Assembly (NCBI GenBank): GCA_052161885.1
Contig: CP197396.1
Span: 434,001-498,000 of the forward strand
Source of the DNA: QKTW01 sp052161885
Lineage (GTDB): Bacteria; Bacteroidota; Bacteroidia; Chitinophagales; Chitinophagaceae
Direction of reading: 5' to 3'
Length of the DNA stretch: 64,000 bases
Shown here: positions 1 to 8,986 of the stretch, one piece after another
Layout: each line of letters starts with the position of its first letter
Numbering within the stretch: position 1 is the first letter of the stretch
The notes under the pieces: model-generated
Told to the model about the DNA's origin: nothing
Database searches by the model: none
What the model saw: only the letters and a program-made list of their open reading frames with translations
Program-made: the position numbers and the translations under genes

Positions 1-1
1 A

Positions 2-3000
2 TGGCAATATAACAGTGGTGCACTGGCAACAGATACTATCAAATACTGGAATTCTACCGGTACAGTTGCGGCCGGTACCACAGGCAGTACAGGTTCCGGC
101 AACACGCAGTTTAATACAGGTCCCCTGGGTGTATCCACAGACATTTATGGAAATGTATACGTGGCAGATAATAATAACCACCGTATTATGAAATGGCAGC
201 CTGGTGCTTCAACGGGTATATTAGTGGCAGGTGGTAATGGTGCCGGCAGTGGCCTCAACCAGTTCAATGCCCCTTACGATGTTTTTGCAGATGCCGATAG
301 TAACGTATACGTTGCTGACAGGAACAACAGCCGTATTATCAAATGGGCACCCGGTGCTTCATCTGGTGTTGTAGTAGCCGGAGGTAACGGTGCGGGTAGC
401 GCTCTTAACCAGATTAATAATCCCCGCGGCGTATTTGTAGATGCTGCTAAGAATGTATACGTAGCAGATCTCCCCAATAACCGTATTATGAAATGGACGC
501 CCGGTGCCACTGCAGGTACTGTGGCTGCCGGTGGTAATGGTGCCGGCTCGGCTGCAAACCAGATCAGCAGTCCGACTAATGTGTATGTAGATGCCTCCGG
601 TACTATGTACATAGCTGATTTTGGCAATAACCGTATCGTAAAATGGCTGGCAGGTGCTACCAGCGGTACGGTAGTGGCCGGTGGTAATGGTGCAGGATCT
701 GCAGCCAACCAGTTTAACGGCCCCCGCGGTGTAAGACTGGATGGTAATGGATTCCTTTATATCGCCGATCAGAATAATAACCGTATTCAAAGGTGGGCTC
801 AGGGCGCGGCCAGCGGTATAACCGTAGCCGGTGGCAACGGTGCCGGTACTGCTCTGAACCAGGTAAATAATCCTGTTGCCCTGGACTTGGGCACAGATGG
901 TTCAGTCTATGCACTGGAACAGAACAATGTGCGGGTAACGAAATTCACGCCTAAAACAACGGATACAATTATCCCGGGTGCATCCGGCACTTATGCTGCC
1001 ACGGTAACTTCATCTAATGGCTGTACAGCCAGTCCTGTAAATTTCACATGGACACAAAAAGATACAATAACAATATCTGCCAATACCGGCAGCACAATCT
1101 GCTCCGGTACTTCGGTAACGTTTTCTGCAACAGTGCTGCATGGAGGAACGAGTCCTGTATATACTTGGAAGAGAAACGGCACTGTAGTTGGGGGCAATAG
1201 TCCTACTTATACAACAACTGCTTTGACCAACAGGGATGTGATTTCCTGCACCTTCAGCAGCAGCAATCCTTGTACGGTTACAGATAGTACAATAATGACC
1301 GTAAATCCGTTGCCTGCAGTTACATTAACAGGAAATCCTTGTACTGCCAACATGATCACCATGACGAGCAGCCCGGTATGGTCACTCAATACATGGAAGA
1401 ATAACGGCACAGCAATCGTTACGGATACCAATAAGTGGAACCAGTTTGCAACGCTTGCTGCAGGTACAACAGGCAGCGCAGGTGCTGCACTTACCCAGCT
1501 CAACTTGCCGCTGGGCGTATTTGCTGATGCCGCAGGTAACGTATATGTGGCAGACCGTGGCAATAACCGCGTTGTGAAATGGGCACCAGGTGCAAGTGCA
1601 GGCGTTGTGGTGGCAGGTGGTAATGGTGCGGGAAGTGCTGCCAACCAACTGAGCGGCGCATTTGCCGTATCTGTAGATGCTGATACCAATGTATACGTAA
1701 TGGATTGGGGAAATGCCCGTGTGCAGAAATGGCTTTACGGAGCAACGAGTGGTACAACTGTAGCGGGTGGTAATGGTGGTGGCAGTGCGCTAAACCAGCT
1801 TAATGCAAGCCAGGGGCTATTTGTAGATGTAAATAAGAACGTTTATGTATCGGACAATAGCAATGCCCGTGTTGTTAAATGGGCGCCCGGCGCCACCAGT
1901 GGTGTGCTGGTAGCCGGCGGCAATGGTTCCGGCAGTGGCCTTAACCAGTTTAATAATCCCGTAAGTGTATATGTAGATGGTTTGGGTAATATGTATGTGT
2001 CCGACTATAATAACGCCCGCGTTGTTAAATGGACACCAGGCGCTACCACCGGCATAGTAGTGGCAGGCGGTAATGGTGCCGGTAATGCTGCTAATCAGTT
2101 AAATGGCCCGCGGTGCAGCTGGCTGGACGGTTCAGGTAATATTTATATCTGTGATCAGAATAACAGCCGTATCCAGCGGTGGGCTCCCGGTGCAACAAGT
2201 GGTACAACTGTAGTGGGTGGCACATCCGGTAACGGCCTTAACCAGCTGAATAGCCCTACAGGCATTTATGTATCTTCAAACGGAGATATCTACACGGTAG
2301 AGCAAGGTAGCAGCCGCGCACTGAAATTCTCTCCAAAGCAGGCCGATACACTGATACCTACAACAACTGCCACTTATACGGCAACAGTCACAGATTTTAA
2401 CGGTTGTGTAAATACCGCCAGCATTAACTGGATACAGGCCGATACTTTAACGCTTAGTGCCAATCCCGGCTACCAGGTATGTGCCGGAACGTCGGTAACA
2501 TTTACAGCAACGGTATTACACCCCGGCACAAGCCCCGTATATACCTGGAAAAAGAATGGTTCAACAGTAGGCGGCAATAGCGCAACATATACTGCTACCG
2601 GTCTTGCCAACAACGATCGCATTTCCTGTACGTTTACCAGCAGCTCATGTACAGTGTCGGACAGTGTGGTTATGACTGTAAACCCGATGCCGAATGCGAC
2701 TATCAGCGGTACTCCTTGTACCGGAAAAACACTTACACTTAATCCGGGCGTTACTTCACTTAAAACACAATGGTCGTATAATGGCAGCGCTTTCCAGACT
2801 TATGACGCGGCATGGCAGCCAAACGGAACTGTTGTGGCGGGTGGTAACGGTGCCGGTAATGCTGCCAACCAGCTGAATAATCCCTGTACTGTTTTCGTAG
2901 ATGCCGCAGGTAATATCATTATTGCAGATAACAGTAACCAGCGTATCATGAAGTGGGCGCCGGGCGCTACTTCGGGTACAGTCGTTGCCGGTGGCAATGG

Positions 3001-6000
3001 CAGTGGTAGTGCACTTAATCAGTTTGTCTGGGGCAATGGTGTAATACCAGGTTATAACAGCCTGGACATGTATGTGAGCGATGCCAACAATAATCGCGTA
3101 GCACAGTGGATACAAGGTGCAGCAACAGGTACACTTGCCGCAGGTGGTAATGGCAATGGTGCAGCGGCAAACCAGGTAAGACCGTTTAATGCGGCCCTGG
3201 ATGGTTACGGCAATCTTTTCCTGCCGGATGCAAATGGCACAAATCCTCGCGTTCAGAAGTGGAAATTGGGCTATGCATCAGGTACGACCGTTGCCGGTGG
3301 TAATGGTGTGGGCAGTGCAGCCAACCAGTTAAACAATCCTTATGCAATATACATTGATAATAATGCTACAGATCTTTATATCACAGACTACGTAGCCAAC
3401 AGAGTACAAAAATGGACAGCAGGTGGTAGCACGGGTACAACAGTAGCAGGTGGTAATGGCGCCGGTGCTGCAGCCAACCAATTAAATTCCCCTTATGGAA
3501 TACTGGTGGATGGCCTGAAGAATGTATATATTTCCGATGGTGGCAATAACCGTATCCAACGCTGGGCACCCGGAGCAACCAGTGGTATCACGATTATTGG
3601 CGGTAACGGTGCCGGTACAGCGCTGAATCAGTTAAACAGCCCTGACGGTATTTTTATGGATGGCAATGGTAATATATACATACCTGAAAACAGTAACCAG
3701 CGTGTTACTGAATTCCAGGCATATAATACCGACTCACTGGTACCTCCGAATGCCGGTACTTACAAAGTAATTGTAACCACTTTCAAAGGCTGTTCTGATT
3801 CTTCAACCTATGTAGTAAACCAGACGCCGACCATTACAAGTAAAACTTCTTCAAGTCCTACAACGTGTACGGGCACGAATGGCTCTATTGCACTTAATGG
3901 ACTCACAGGAAGCACTACGTTCAGTGTTACCTATAAGAAAAACGGTACCACTGTAGGTCCGGTAAATCTTACCAGCAATGCTTCCGGAGTAGTAACTATC
4001 GGAGGTCTTGGTTCCGGTACTTATACTAATATTTCCCTTACGGCAACAAGTGGTTGCGTTTCTTTACCGGATACTTCGACGATAATACTTTCTGATCCTA
4101 CGCCGCCTGCAACACCATCGGCCAGTTCAAATACTCCTGTGTGTGCAGGGCAGACGTTAAATCTCAGCACGCCGGCAGTAAGCGGTGTTACTTACAGCTG
4201 GACAGGTCCGAATACATTCAGTTCTACGTCGCAGACACCTTCTGTTACGTCTGTAACAGCGGCTGCAACGGGTACTTATTCCGTAACGATCACCAATACA
4301 GCAACCGGCTGTACTTCCGCTGCCGGAACAACCGCTGTTGTCATTAACCCTTTGCCTGCAGTACCAACAGTAGGTTCCAACAGTCCTATTTGTACCGGGC
4401 AAACAATTAACCTGACCTCCAGCACAACTACAAGCGGAGCCACTTATAGCTGGACAGGCCCGAACAGTTTCTCGACAACGACACAGAACCCGTCTATTAC
4501 CGGCGCTACAACTGCTGCAGCCGGTACGTATTCTGTAGTGTCTGTATTGAACGGTTGCCAGTCTGCCCCGGCTACTGTAAATGTGGCTGTAAATGTTACG
4601 CCTGTTGTCAGCAGCAGCTCATCCATCAATCCTTCAACATGTAGCGGCACCAATGGCAGCATTACGCTGAATGGTATGGCTGCATCAACTACCTATACGA
4701 TTAATTACTCCAAAAATGGTACCCCGATAACACCTGTTAACCTCAGCAGTACATCGGGTGGCGTTATTACAATACCTAACCTCGGTGCTGGTACTTATAC
4801 AAATATCACAGTAGGGTCGGGTGCCGGTTGTACTTCAGCGCCGGTCGCATCTGTTACACTTACAGACCCGTCACTGCCTGCTGCACCAACACCGGGCTCT
4901 AATACACCTGTATGTGCCGGCCAGCCGCTGAACCTCACTGCCTCGGCTGCTACGGGCGTTACTTACAGCTGGACAGGCCCGAACAGTTTTACGTCTTCAG
5001 CACAAAACCCGACAATAGCTGCTGTAACAGCCGCAGCTGCCGGTACTTATTCTGTAACGGTAACGAATACAACTACGCTTTGTACCTCTGCGGCGGCGAC
5101 AACTACGGTTGTTGTCAAACCACTGCCGATTGATCCGATAGCCGGTTCCAACAGTCCTGTGTGCACCGGCCAGACGCTTAACCTTACTGCAAGTGCTACC
5201 ACAGGGGGGGCTACTTACAGCTGGACAGGCCCGAACAGTTTCTCGACAGCTACGCAGAACCCGTCTATAACCGGTGTAACAACTGCAGCGGCGGGAACTT
5301 ATTCTGTTGTGACGTTGCTTAATGGCTGCCAGTCAGCAATTACAGGCTCTGTAACTGTAACCGTAAATGTCACGCCTGTTATCAGCAGCAGTTCCTTTAT
5401 CAATCCGTCAACGTGCAGCGGCACCAATGGCAGTATAACGATGAATGGCATGGCGGCATCAACACCATATACCATTAATTATTCTAAAAATGGTACGCCG
5501 GCAACGCCTGTCAATATCAGCAGCTCATTGAGTGGTGCTGTTACAATACCGAACCTTGGTGCAGGAACATATACAAATATCACAGTAGGTTCCGGTGCCG
5601 GTTGTACGTCTGCTCCGCTTGCATCTGTAACCCTTACAGATCCTGCATTGCCGGCTACACCAGTTGCGGGTTCCAATAGCCCGGTTTGTGCTGGACAACC
5701 TCTTAATCTTACTTCAAGTACTGCTACCTCCGGTGTTACTTACAGCTGGACAGGGCCAAACTCGTTTACGTCCGCTGCACAGAATCCGACTATTGCAGCT
5801 GTAACGGCAGCAGCGGCAGGTACCTACACAGTAACGGTAACGAGCACATCTACGCTTTGCACATCTGCGCCTAACACTACAACGGTTACAGTAAAACCGC
5901 TGCCCATTGATCCGACAGCTGGTTCCAACAGCCCGGTATGTCAGGGCCAGACACTTAACCTTACAGCTACAGCTACAACCAGTGGCGCTACTTACAGCTG

Positions 6001-8158
6001 GTCAGGTCCTAATTCATTTACTTCCACGACGCAGAATCCTTCTGTAAGTCCGGTAACACTGGCTGCAAATGGCGCGTATACAGTATACACACTGCTCAAT
6101 GGTTGCCAGTCGGCAAACAGCAGTACGGTAAATGTTACCATAAAGCCATTGCCGGCAATTCCAACCGTAAGCTCCAATAGTCCTGTGTGTTCCGGTACCG
6201 GTAATACACTGCAGCTGAATGCAGCCAGTACAACAACTGGTGTAACATACAGCTGGGCTGGTCCGAACAGCTTTACATCTGCGGCACAAAACCCGTCTGT
6301 TGCTGCACCAACCACGGCAGCTACCGGCACATATACAGTCACCGTTGCACTCGCCGGATGTACTGTCACCGGAACAACCAATGTAATTGTTAACCAGACA
6401 CCGGGAGCACCGGGAGTTACCAATATCAGCTATTGTCAGTATGAGCCATCAGTTGCGCTTGTTGCTACAGGCACCAATCTGAAATGGTACACAGCTGCAA
6501 CCGGCGGAAGCCCGCTTTCAGCGGCACCAATCCCGTCTACACAGACGCCGGGTTCTTACACCTGGTATGTCACGCAGACAGACGGGGTTAACGGATGTGA
6601 AAGTCAGCGTTCAGCAATTGTGGTAACTGTAAAAGCGAAACCATTGGCACCTACCGGAACAAATGCTTATACATTCTGCCAGTTTGAATCGACACAGCCA
6701 CTTACTGTTACAGGACAGAACCTGCTATGGTACCTGGTTGCATCCGGCGGTACCGGAAGCTCTATAGCCCCGGCGCCTAACACTGCTGTTGCCGGAACAT
6801 ACAGCATCTGGGTATCACAAACAGTAAACGGATGCGAAAGCGACCGGTTTAAGATTGACATAACAGTTAAGGCCAAACCAGCTCCGCCAGTTGTTACCAC
6901 GCCGATATACTACTGCCAGTACAGCGCATCATCTCCGCTTACAGCTATAGGGCAGGGACTGAAATGGTACAATGTATCTGTTGGCGGTAATGGATCTTCA
7001 ACAGCACCTACGCCATCTACAGGATACCAGGATACGATCACATACTATGTTTCGCAGACCGTTAACGGATGTGAAAGCGATCGCTCCCGTATAGACGTGA
7101 TTGTGCATTACCTGCCGAATGGCGTTATTATAGCTTCGAAAAGCCAGGTATGCCAGTATGATACAGCCAGCTTTACTTACTTCGGCAATGCACTGCCGGG
7201 TGCACAGTATGACTGGAAAACGCCGATTGGTGTAACCACGATCGTAAGTGGCAATGCTTCCGGCCCCGGCCCCATAGCTATACGTTTTGATTCTTCAGGC
7301 AAGTATGAAGTGCGCATGCAGGTGAATGATCATGGATGTGTAAGCAATGCAACATTCTATGATATAACGGTGAAGCCGGCCCCATACATAAGGTCTGTGG
7401 TTCCTGCAAATGCCTGTGTGGATGAAACAGTGCAGATAGCACTTAATTATGCTACAGCAGGAATTGATAACTATACCTGGAATTTTGACGGAGGTAACAT
7501 CATGTATGGCAGTGAAGGTGGCCCTTATGGTATTACGTGGCATATGCCGGGCGAATATCATGTAAGTGTTATCGCAAACGCCAACGGTTGTCCGTCATTA
7601 AAGCAAACGGATACAATCACGGTACACACGCTTCCTGACGTAAAAATCAATAATGTATCTGCTAATGACATCTGCTCTGCAGATATGGTTACATTCAGTG
7701 CCAATGATGCAGACTCTGGCTCTGTGTATACATGGAGTCCGGCGGTATACTTCGGCGGCTTTGCAAATGCCGGGCCGGTTGCTTCCGCACAAGTGGTCTT
7801 CCCGGGATATATTGTGCTGCATGTTACCAGTTTCTGGGGATGCAGCGGCAGTGACAGTGTTTTTGTAAATACACACCCTTGCTGCGATGTAGCTTTGCCT
7901 GATGCATTTACGCCTAACGGTGACGGTCGTAACGATATCTTCCGTATTATAACAAAGGGCAACCATAAGATCAGTACGTTCCGTGTGGTAAACCGGTGGG
8001 GCCAGGTAGTGTTTGAAACAGCAGATGAAAAAACCGGCTGGGATGGCAGCTTTAATGGTGTGCAGCAGGACATAGGTATTTATTATTACTACCTGAAGTA
8101 TAAATGTACTGATGGCGAATACATTGAAAAGCGCGGTGAGGTTACGCTTATACGCTAA
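2..8158 (+). CDS. Giant secreted mosaic adhesin, NHL propellers plus Ig-like repeats, CHU_C C-terminus (5' partial)
   Basis: The frame is open to base 2, so the gene starts upstream of the window and no true start is seen; over 2,700 residues are present. Three blocks each hold six NHL-type repeats (blade core VAGGNGAGSALNQ, then VYVADxxNxRIxKW), which fits three six-bladed beta-propellers. They lie roughly at bases 80-950, 1450-2330 and 2820-3710. An Ig-like segment with TVNPLP-type linkers follows each of the first two. Next come about seven tandem Ig-like repeats (GSNSPVCxGQTLNLT, TYSWTGPNSF) and PKD-like repeats. The last ~90 residues (LPDAFTPNGDGRND, RWGQVVF, WDGSFNG) are the gliding-motility-associated CHU_C domain used for type IX secretion. 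Known of such families: surface attachment or gliding. The ligand is not predictable. A terminator follows directly. Confidence 0.9.
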   Translation, partial: WQYNSGALATDTIKYWNSTGTVAAGTTGSTGSGNTQFNTGPLGVSTDIYGNVYVADNNNHRIMKWQPGASTGILVAGGNGAGSGLNQFNAPYDVFADADSNVYVADRNNSRIIKWAPGASSGVVVAGGNGAGSALNQINNPRGVFVDAAKNVYVADLPNNRIMKWTPGATAGTVAAGGNGAGSAANQISSPTNVYVDASGTMYIADFGNNRIVKWLAGATSGTVVAGGNGAGSAANQFNGPRGVRLDGNGFLYIADQNNNRIQRWAQGAASGITVAGGNGAGTALNQVNNPVALDLGTDGSVYALEQNNVRVTKFTPKTTDTIIPGASGTYAATVTSSNGCTASPVNFTWTQKDTITISANTGSTICSGTSVTFSATVLHGGTSPVYTWKRNGTVVGGNSPTYTTTALTNRDVISCTFSSSNPCTVTDSTIMTVNPLPAVTLTGNPCTANMITMTSSPVWSLNTWKNNGTAIVTDTNKWNQFATLAAGTTGSAGAALTQLNLPLGVFADAAGNVYVADRGNNRVVKWAPGASAGVVVAGGNGAGSAANQLSGAFAVSVDADTNVYVMDWGNARVQKWLYGATSGTTVAGGNGGGSALNQLNASQGLFVDVNKNVYVSDNSNARVVKWAPGATSGVLVAGGNGSGSGLNQFNNPVSVYVDGLGNMYVSDYNNARVVKWTPGATTGIVVAGGNGAGNAANQLNGPRCSWLDGSGNIYICDQNNSRIQRWAPGATSGTTVVGGTSGNGLNQLNSPTGIYVSSNGDIYTVEQGSSRALKFSPKQADTLIPTTTATYTATVTDFNGCVNTASINWIQADTLTLSANPGYQVCAGTSVTFTATVLHPGTSPVYTWKKNGSTVGGNSATYTATGLANNDRISCTFTSSSCTVSDSVVMTVNPMPNATISGTPCTGKTLTLNPGVTSLKTQWSYNGSAFQTYDAAWQPNGTVVAGGNGAGNAANQLNNPCTVFVDAAGNIIIADNSNQRIMKWAPGATSGTVVAGGNGSGSALNQFVWGNGVIPGYNSLDMYVSDANNNRVAQWIQGAATGTLAAGGNGNGAAANQVRPFNAALDGYGNLFLPDANGTNPRVQKWKLGYASGTTVAGGNGVGSAANQLNNPYAIYIDNNATDLYITDYVANRVQKWTAGGSTGTTVAGGNGAGAAANQLNSPYGILVDGLKNVYISDGGNNRIQRWAPGATSGITIIGGNGAGTALNQLNSPDGIFMDGNGNIYIPENSNQRVTEFQAYNTDSLVPPNAGTYKVIVTTFKGCSDSSTYVVNQTPTITSKTSSSPTTCTGTNGSIALNGLTGSTTFSVTYKKNGTTVGPVNLTSNASGVVTIGGLGSGTYTNISLTATSGCVSLPDTSTIILSDPTPPATPSASSNTPVCAGQTLNLSTPAVSGVTYSWTGPNTFSSTSQTPSVTSVTAAATGTYSVTITNTATGCTSAAGTTAVVINPLPAVPTVGSNSPICTGQTINLTSSTTTSGATYSWTGPNSFSTTTQNPSITGATTAAAGTYSVVSVLNGCQSAPATVNVAVNVTPVVSSSSSINPSTCSGTNGSITLNGMAASTTYTINYSKNGTPITPVNLSSTSGGVITIPNLGAGTYTNITVGSGAGCTSAPVASVTLTDPSLPAAPTPGSNTPVCAGQPLNLTASAATGVTYSWTGPNSFTSSAQNPTIAAVTAAAAGTYSVTVTNTTTLCTSAAATTTVVVKPLPIDPIAGSNSPVCTGQTLNLTASATTGGATYSWTGPNSFSTATQNPSITGVTTAAAGTYSVVTLLNGCQSAITGSVTVTVNVTPVISSSSFINPSTCSGTNGSITMNGMAASTPYTINYSKNGTPATPVNISSSLSGAVTIPNLGAGTYTNITVGSGAGCTSAPLASVTLTDPALPATPVAGSNSPVCAGQPLNLTSSTATSGVTYSWTGPNSFTSAAQNPTIAAVTAAAAGTYTVTVTSTSTLCTSAPNTTTVTVKPLPIDPTAGSNSPVCQGQTLNLTATATTSGATYSWSGPNSFTSTTQNPSVSPVTLAANGAYTVYTLLNGCQSANSSTVNVTIKPLPAIPTVSSNSPVCSGTGNTLQLNAASTTTGVTYSWAGPNSFTSAAQNPSVAAPTTAATGTYTVTVALAGCTVTGTTNVIVNQTPGAPGVTNISYCQYEPSVALVATGTNLKWYTAATGGSPLSAAPIPSTQTPGSYTWYVTQTDGVNGCESQRSAIVVTVKAKPLAPTGTNAYTFCQFESTQPLTVTGQNLLWYLVASGGTGSSIAPAPNTAVAGTYSIWVSQTVNGCESDRFKIDITVKAKPAPPVVTTPIYYCQYSASSPLTAIGQGLKWYNVSVGGNGSSTAPTPSTGYQDTITYYVSQTVNGCESDRSRIDVIVHYLPNGVIIASKSQVCQYDTASFTYFGNALPGAQYDWKTPIGVTTIVSGNASGPGPIAIRFDSSGKYEVRMQVNDHGCVSNATFYDITVKPAPYIRSVVPANACVDETVQIALNYATAGIDNYTWNFDGGNIMYGSEGGPYGITWHMPGEYHVSVIANANGCPSLKQTDTITVHTLPDVKINNVSANDICSADMVTFSANDADSGSVYTWSPAVYFGGFANAGPVASAQVVFPGYIVLHVTSFWGCSGSDSVFVNTHPCCDVALPDAFTPNGDGRNDIFRIITKGNHKISTFRVVNRWGQVVFETADEKTGWDGSFNGVQQDIGIYYYYLKYKCTDGEYIEKRGEVTLIR

Positions 8159-8176
8159 AAAACAACAGGAAACAAA

Positions 8177-8210
8177 AAACGGGGAGCTGATTTTCGGCTC
8201 CCCGTTTCTT
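8177..8210. terminator. Bidirectional intrinsic terminator
   Basis: An 11-bp perfect stem (8177-8187 with 8197-8207) and 9-nt loop are flanked by an A-rich run on the left and T-rich bases on the right. It lies between the convergent adhesin gene and the LytTR regulator gene and can serve both. Confidence 0.85.
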
Positions 8211-8248
8211 ATATTGTAAAGGTCTGATGTTTTATGGGTATTGCTTTG

Positions 8249-8986
8249 TCAGAGTAATTCTATAAATGACCTGTAACTGATAGACACAGGCACAATAATA
8301 TCATTGGTAAGCAGTAATTTTCCGCTGTCTTTTTTATAAGAAACGACGTGATGTTTATTTACAACATATGACCGGTGTACTTTAACAAATTGCGGATACA
8401 CAGAAAGCATTTCTTCGAAATGTTTCAATCCTTTGGACTGTGTGTAACTACGGTTTTCGGTAAGATAAAAAATCGTATAGCTGCCTTTCGCTTCAAGCAG
8501 CAATATATCATCTACAGATACGAGATAGGTTGTGCCCAGATGATTTAATGTAATTCTGTAAGCAGGTGCATTCACTTTGTCTGATAGTAGGCGGCTTGCG
8601 GGAGGTTCGCTGACTGCAGCTGCCTTTTTCTTTTTTACTCTGTTTACCGTATCGATCAGTTTGTTCCTGTTTACTGGCTTCAGCAGATAGTTCAATGCTG
8701 CATATTCAAATGCTTTCAGGGCATATTCTTCATAGGCTGTTACAAAGACTACCTCGTAGCTGACGCCGCGGAGCATGTCCAGCAAATCAAATCCTGTGGT
8801 ATTATTTCCGAGGTTAATGTCCAGGAAGAGTATATCAATCTTTTGTGTACGTAAACCGGAAAGCGCCTCAGGAACGGTTGCTGCTATGCCGGTTATATTT
8901 ACTTCAGGGCAAAATTCCTGCAACAATGCCTGCAGGGTTTCCCGTGTCTGTACCTCATCATCTACTATAAAAGCATTTATATGCAT
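8249..8986 (-). CDS. LytTR-family response regulator
   Basis: A two-domain regulator of 245 residues. Residues 1-120 form a receiver with the acidic pair D9/D10, phospho-acceptor D56 in ILFLDINLG, and the KP loop LLKPV. Residues ~145-245 form a LytTR DNA-binding domain (DDILLLEAKGSYT, KVHRSYVVNKHHV). It is expected to bind DNA after phosphorylation by the kinase encoded directly upstream; the two genes overlap by one base in a TAATG stop/start, so they are co-translated. Targets are unknown. The secreted-protein genes on either side are plausible but only by proximity. Confidence 0.93.
   Translation of the reverse strand: MHINAFIVDDEVQTRETLQALLQEFCPEVNITGIAATVPEALSGLRTQKIDILFLDINLGNNTTGFDLLDMLRGVSYEVVFVTAYEEYALKAFEYAALNYLLKPVNRNKLIDTVNRVKKKKAAAVSEPPASRLLSDKVNAPAYRITLNHLGTTYLVSVDDILLLEAKGSYTIFYLTENRSYTQSKGLKHFEEMLSVYPQFVKVHRSYVVNKHHVVSYKKDSGKLLLTNDIIVPVSISYRSFIELL

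Noticed and set aside
274..790. Minus-strand and alternate-frame ORFs within the adhesin gene (also 1207-1689, 5992-6423, 7558-8073)
   Set aside because: They mirror the repeat structure of the real gene in other frames, are rich in A, P and T, have no family motifs, and lie fully inside it.
80..3720. CRISPR-like or satellite appearance of the regularly spaced GGTGGTAATGGTGCCGG motif
   Set aside because: The period follows coding NHL repeats in an open frame; the units are not separated by unique spacers.
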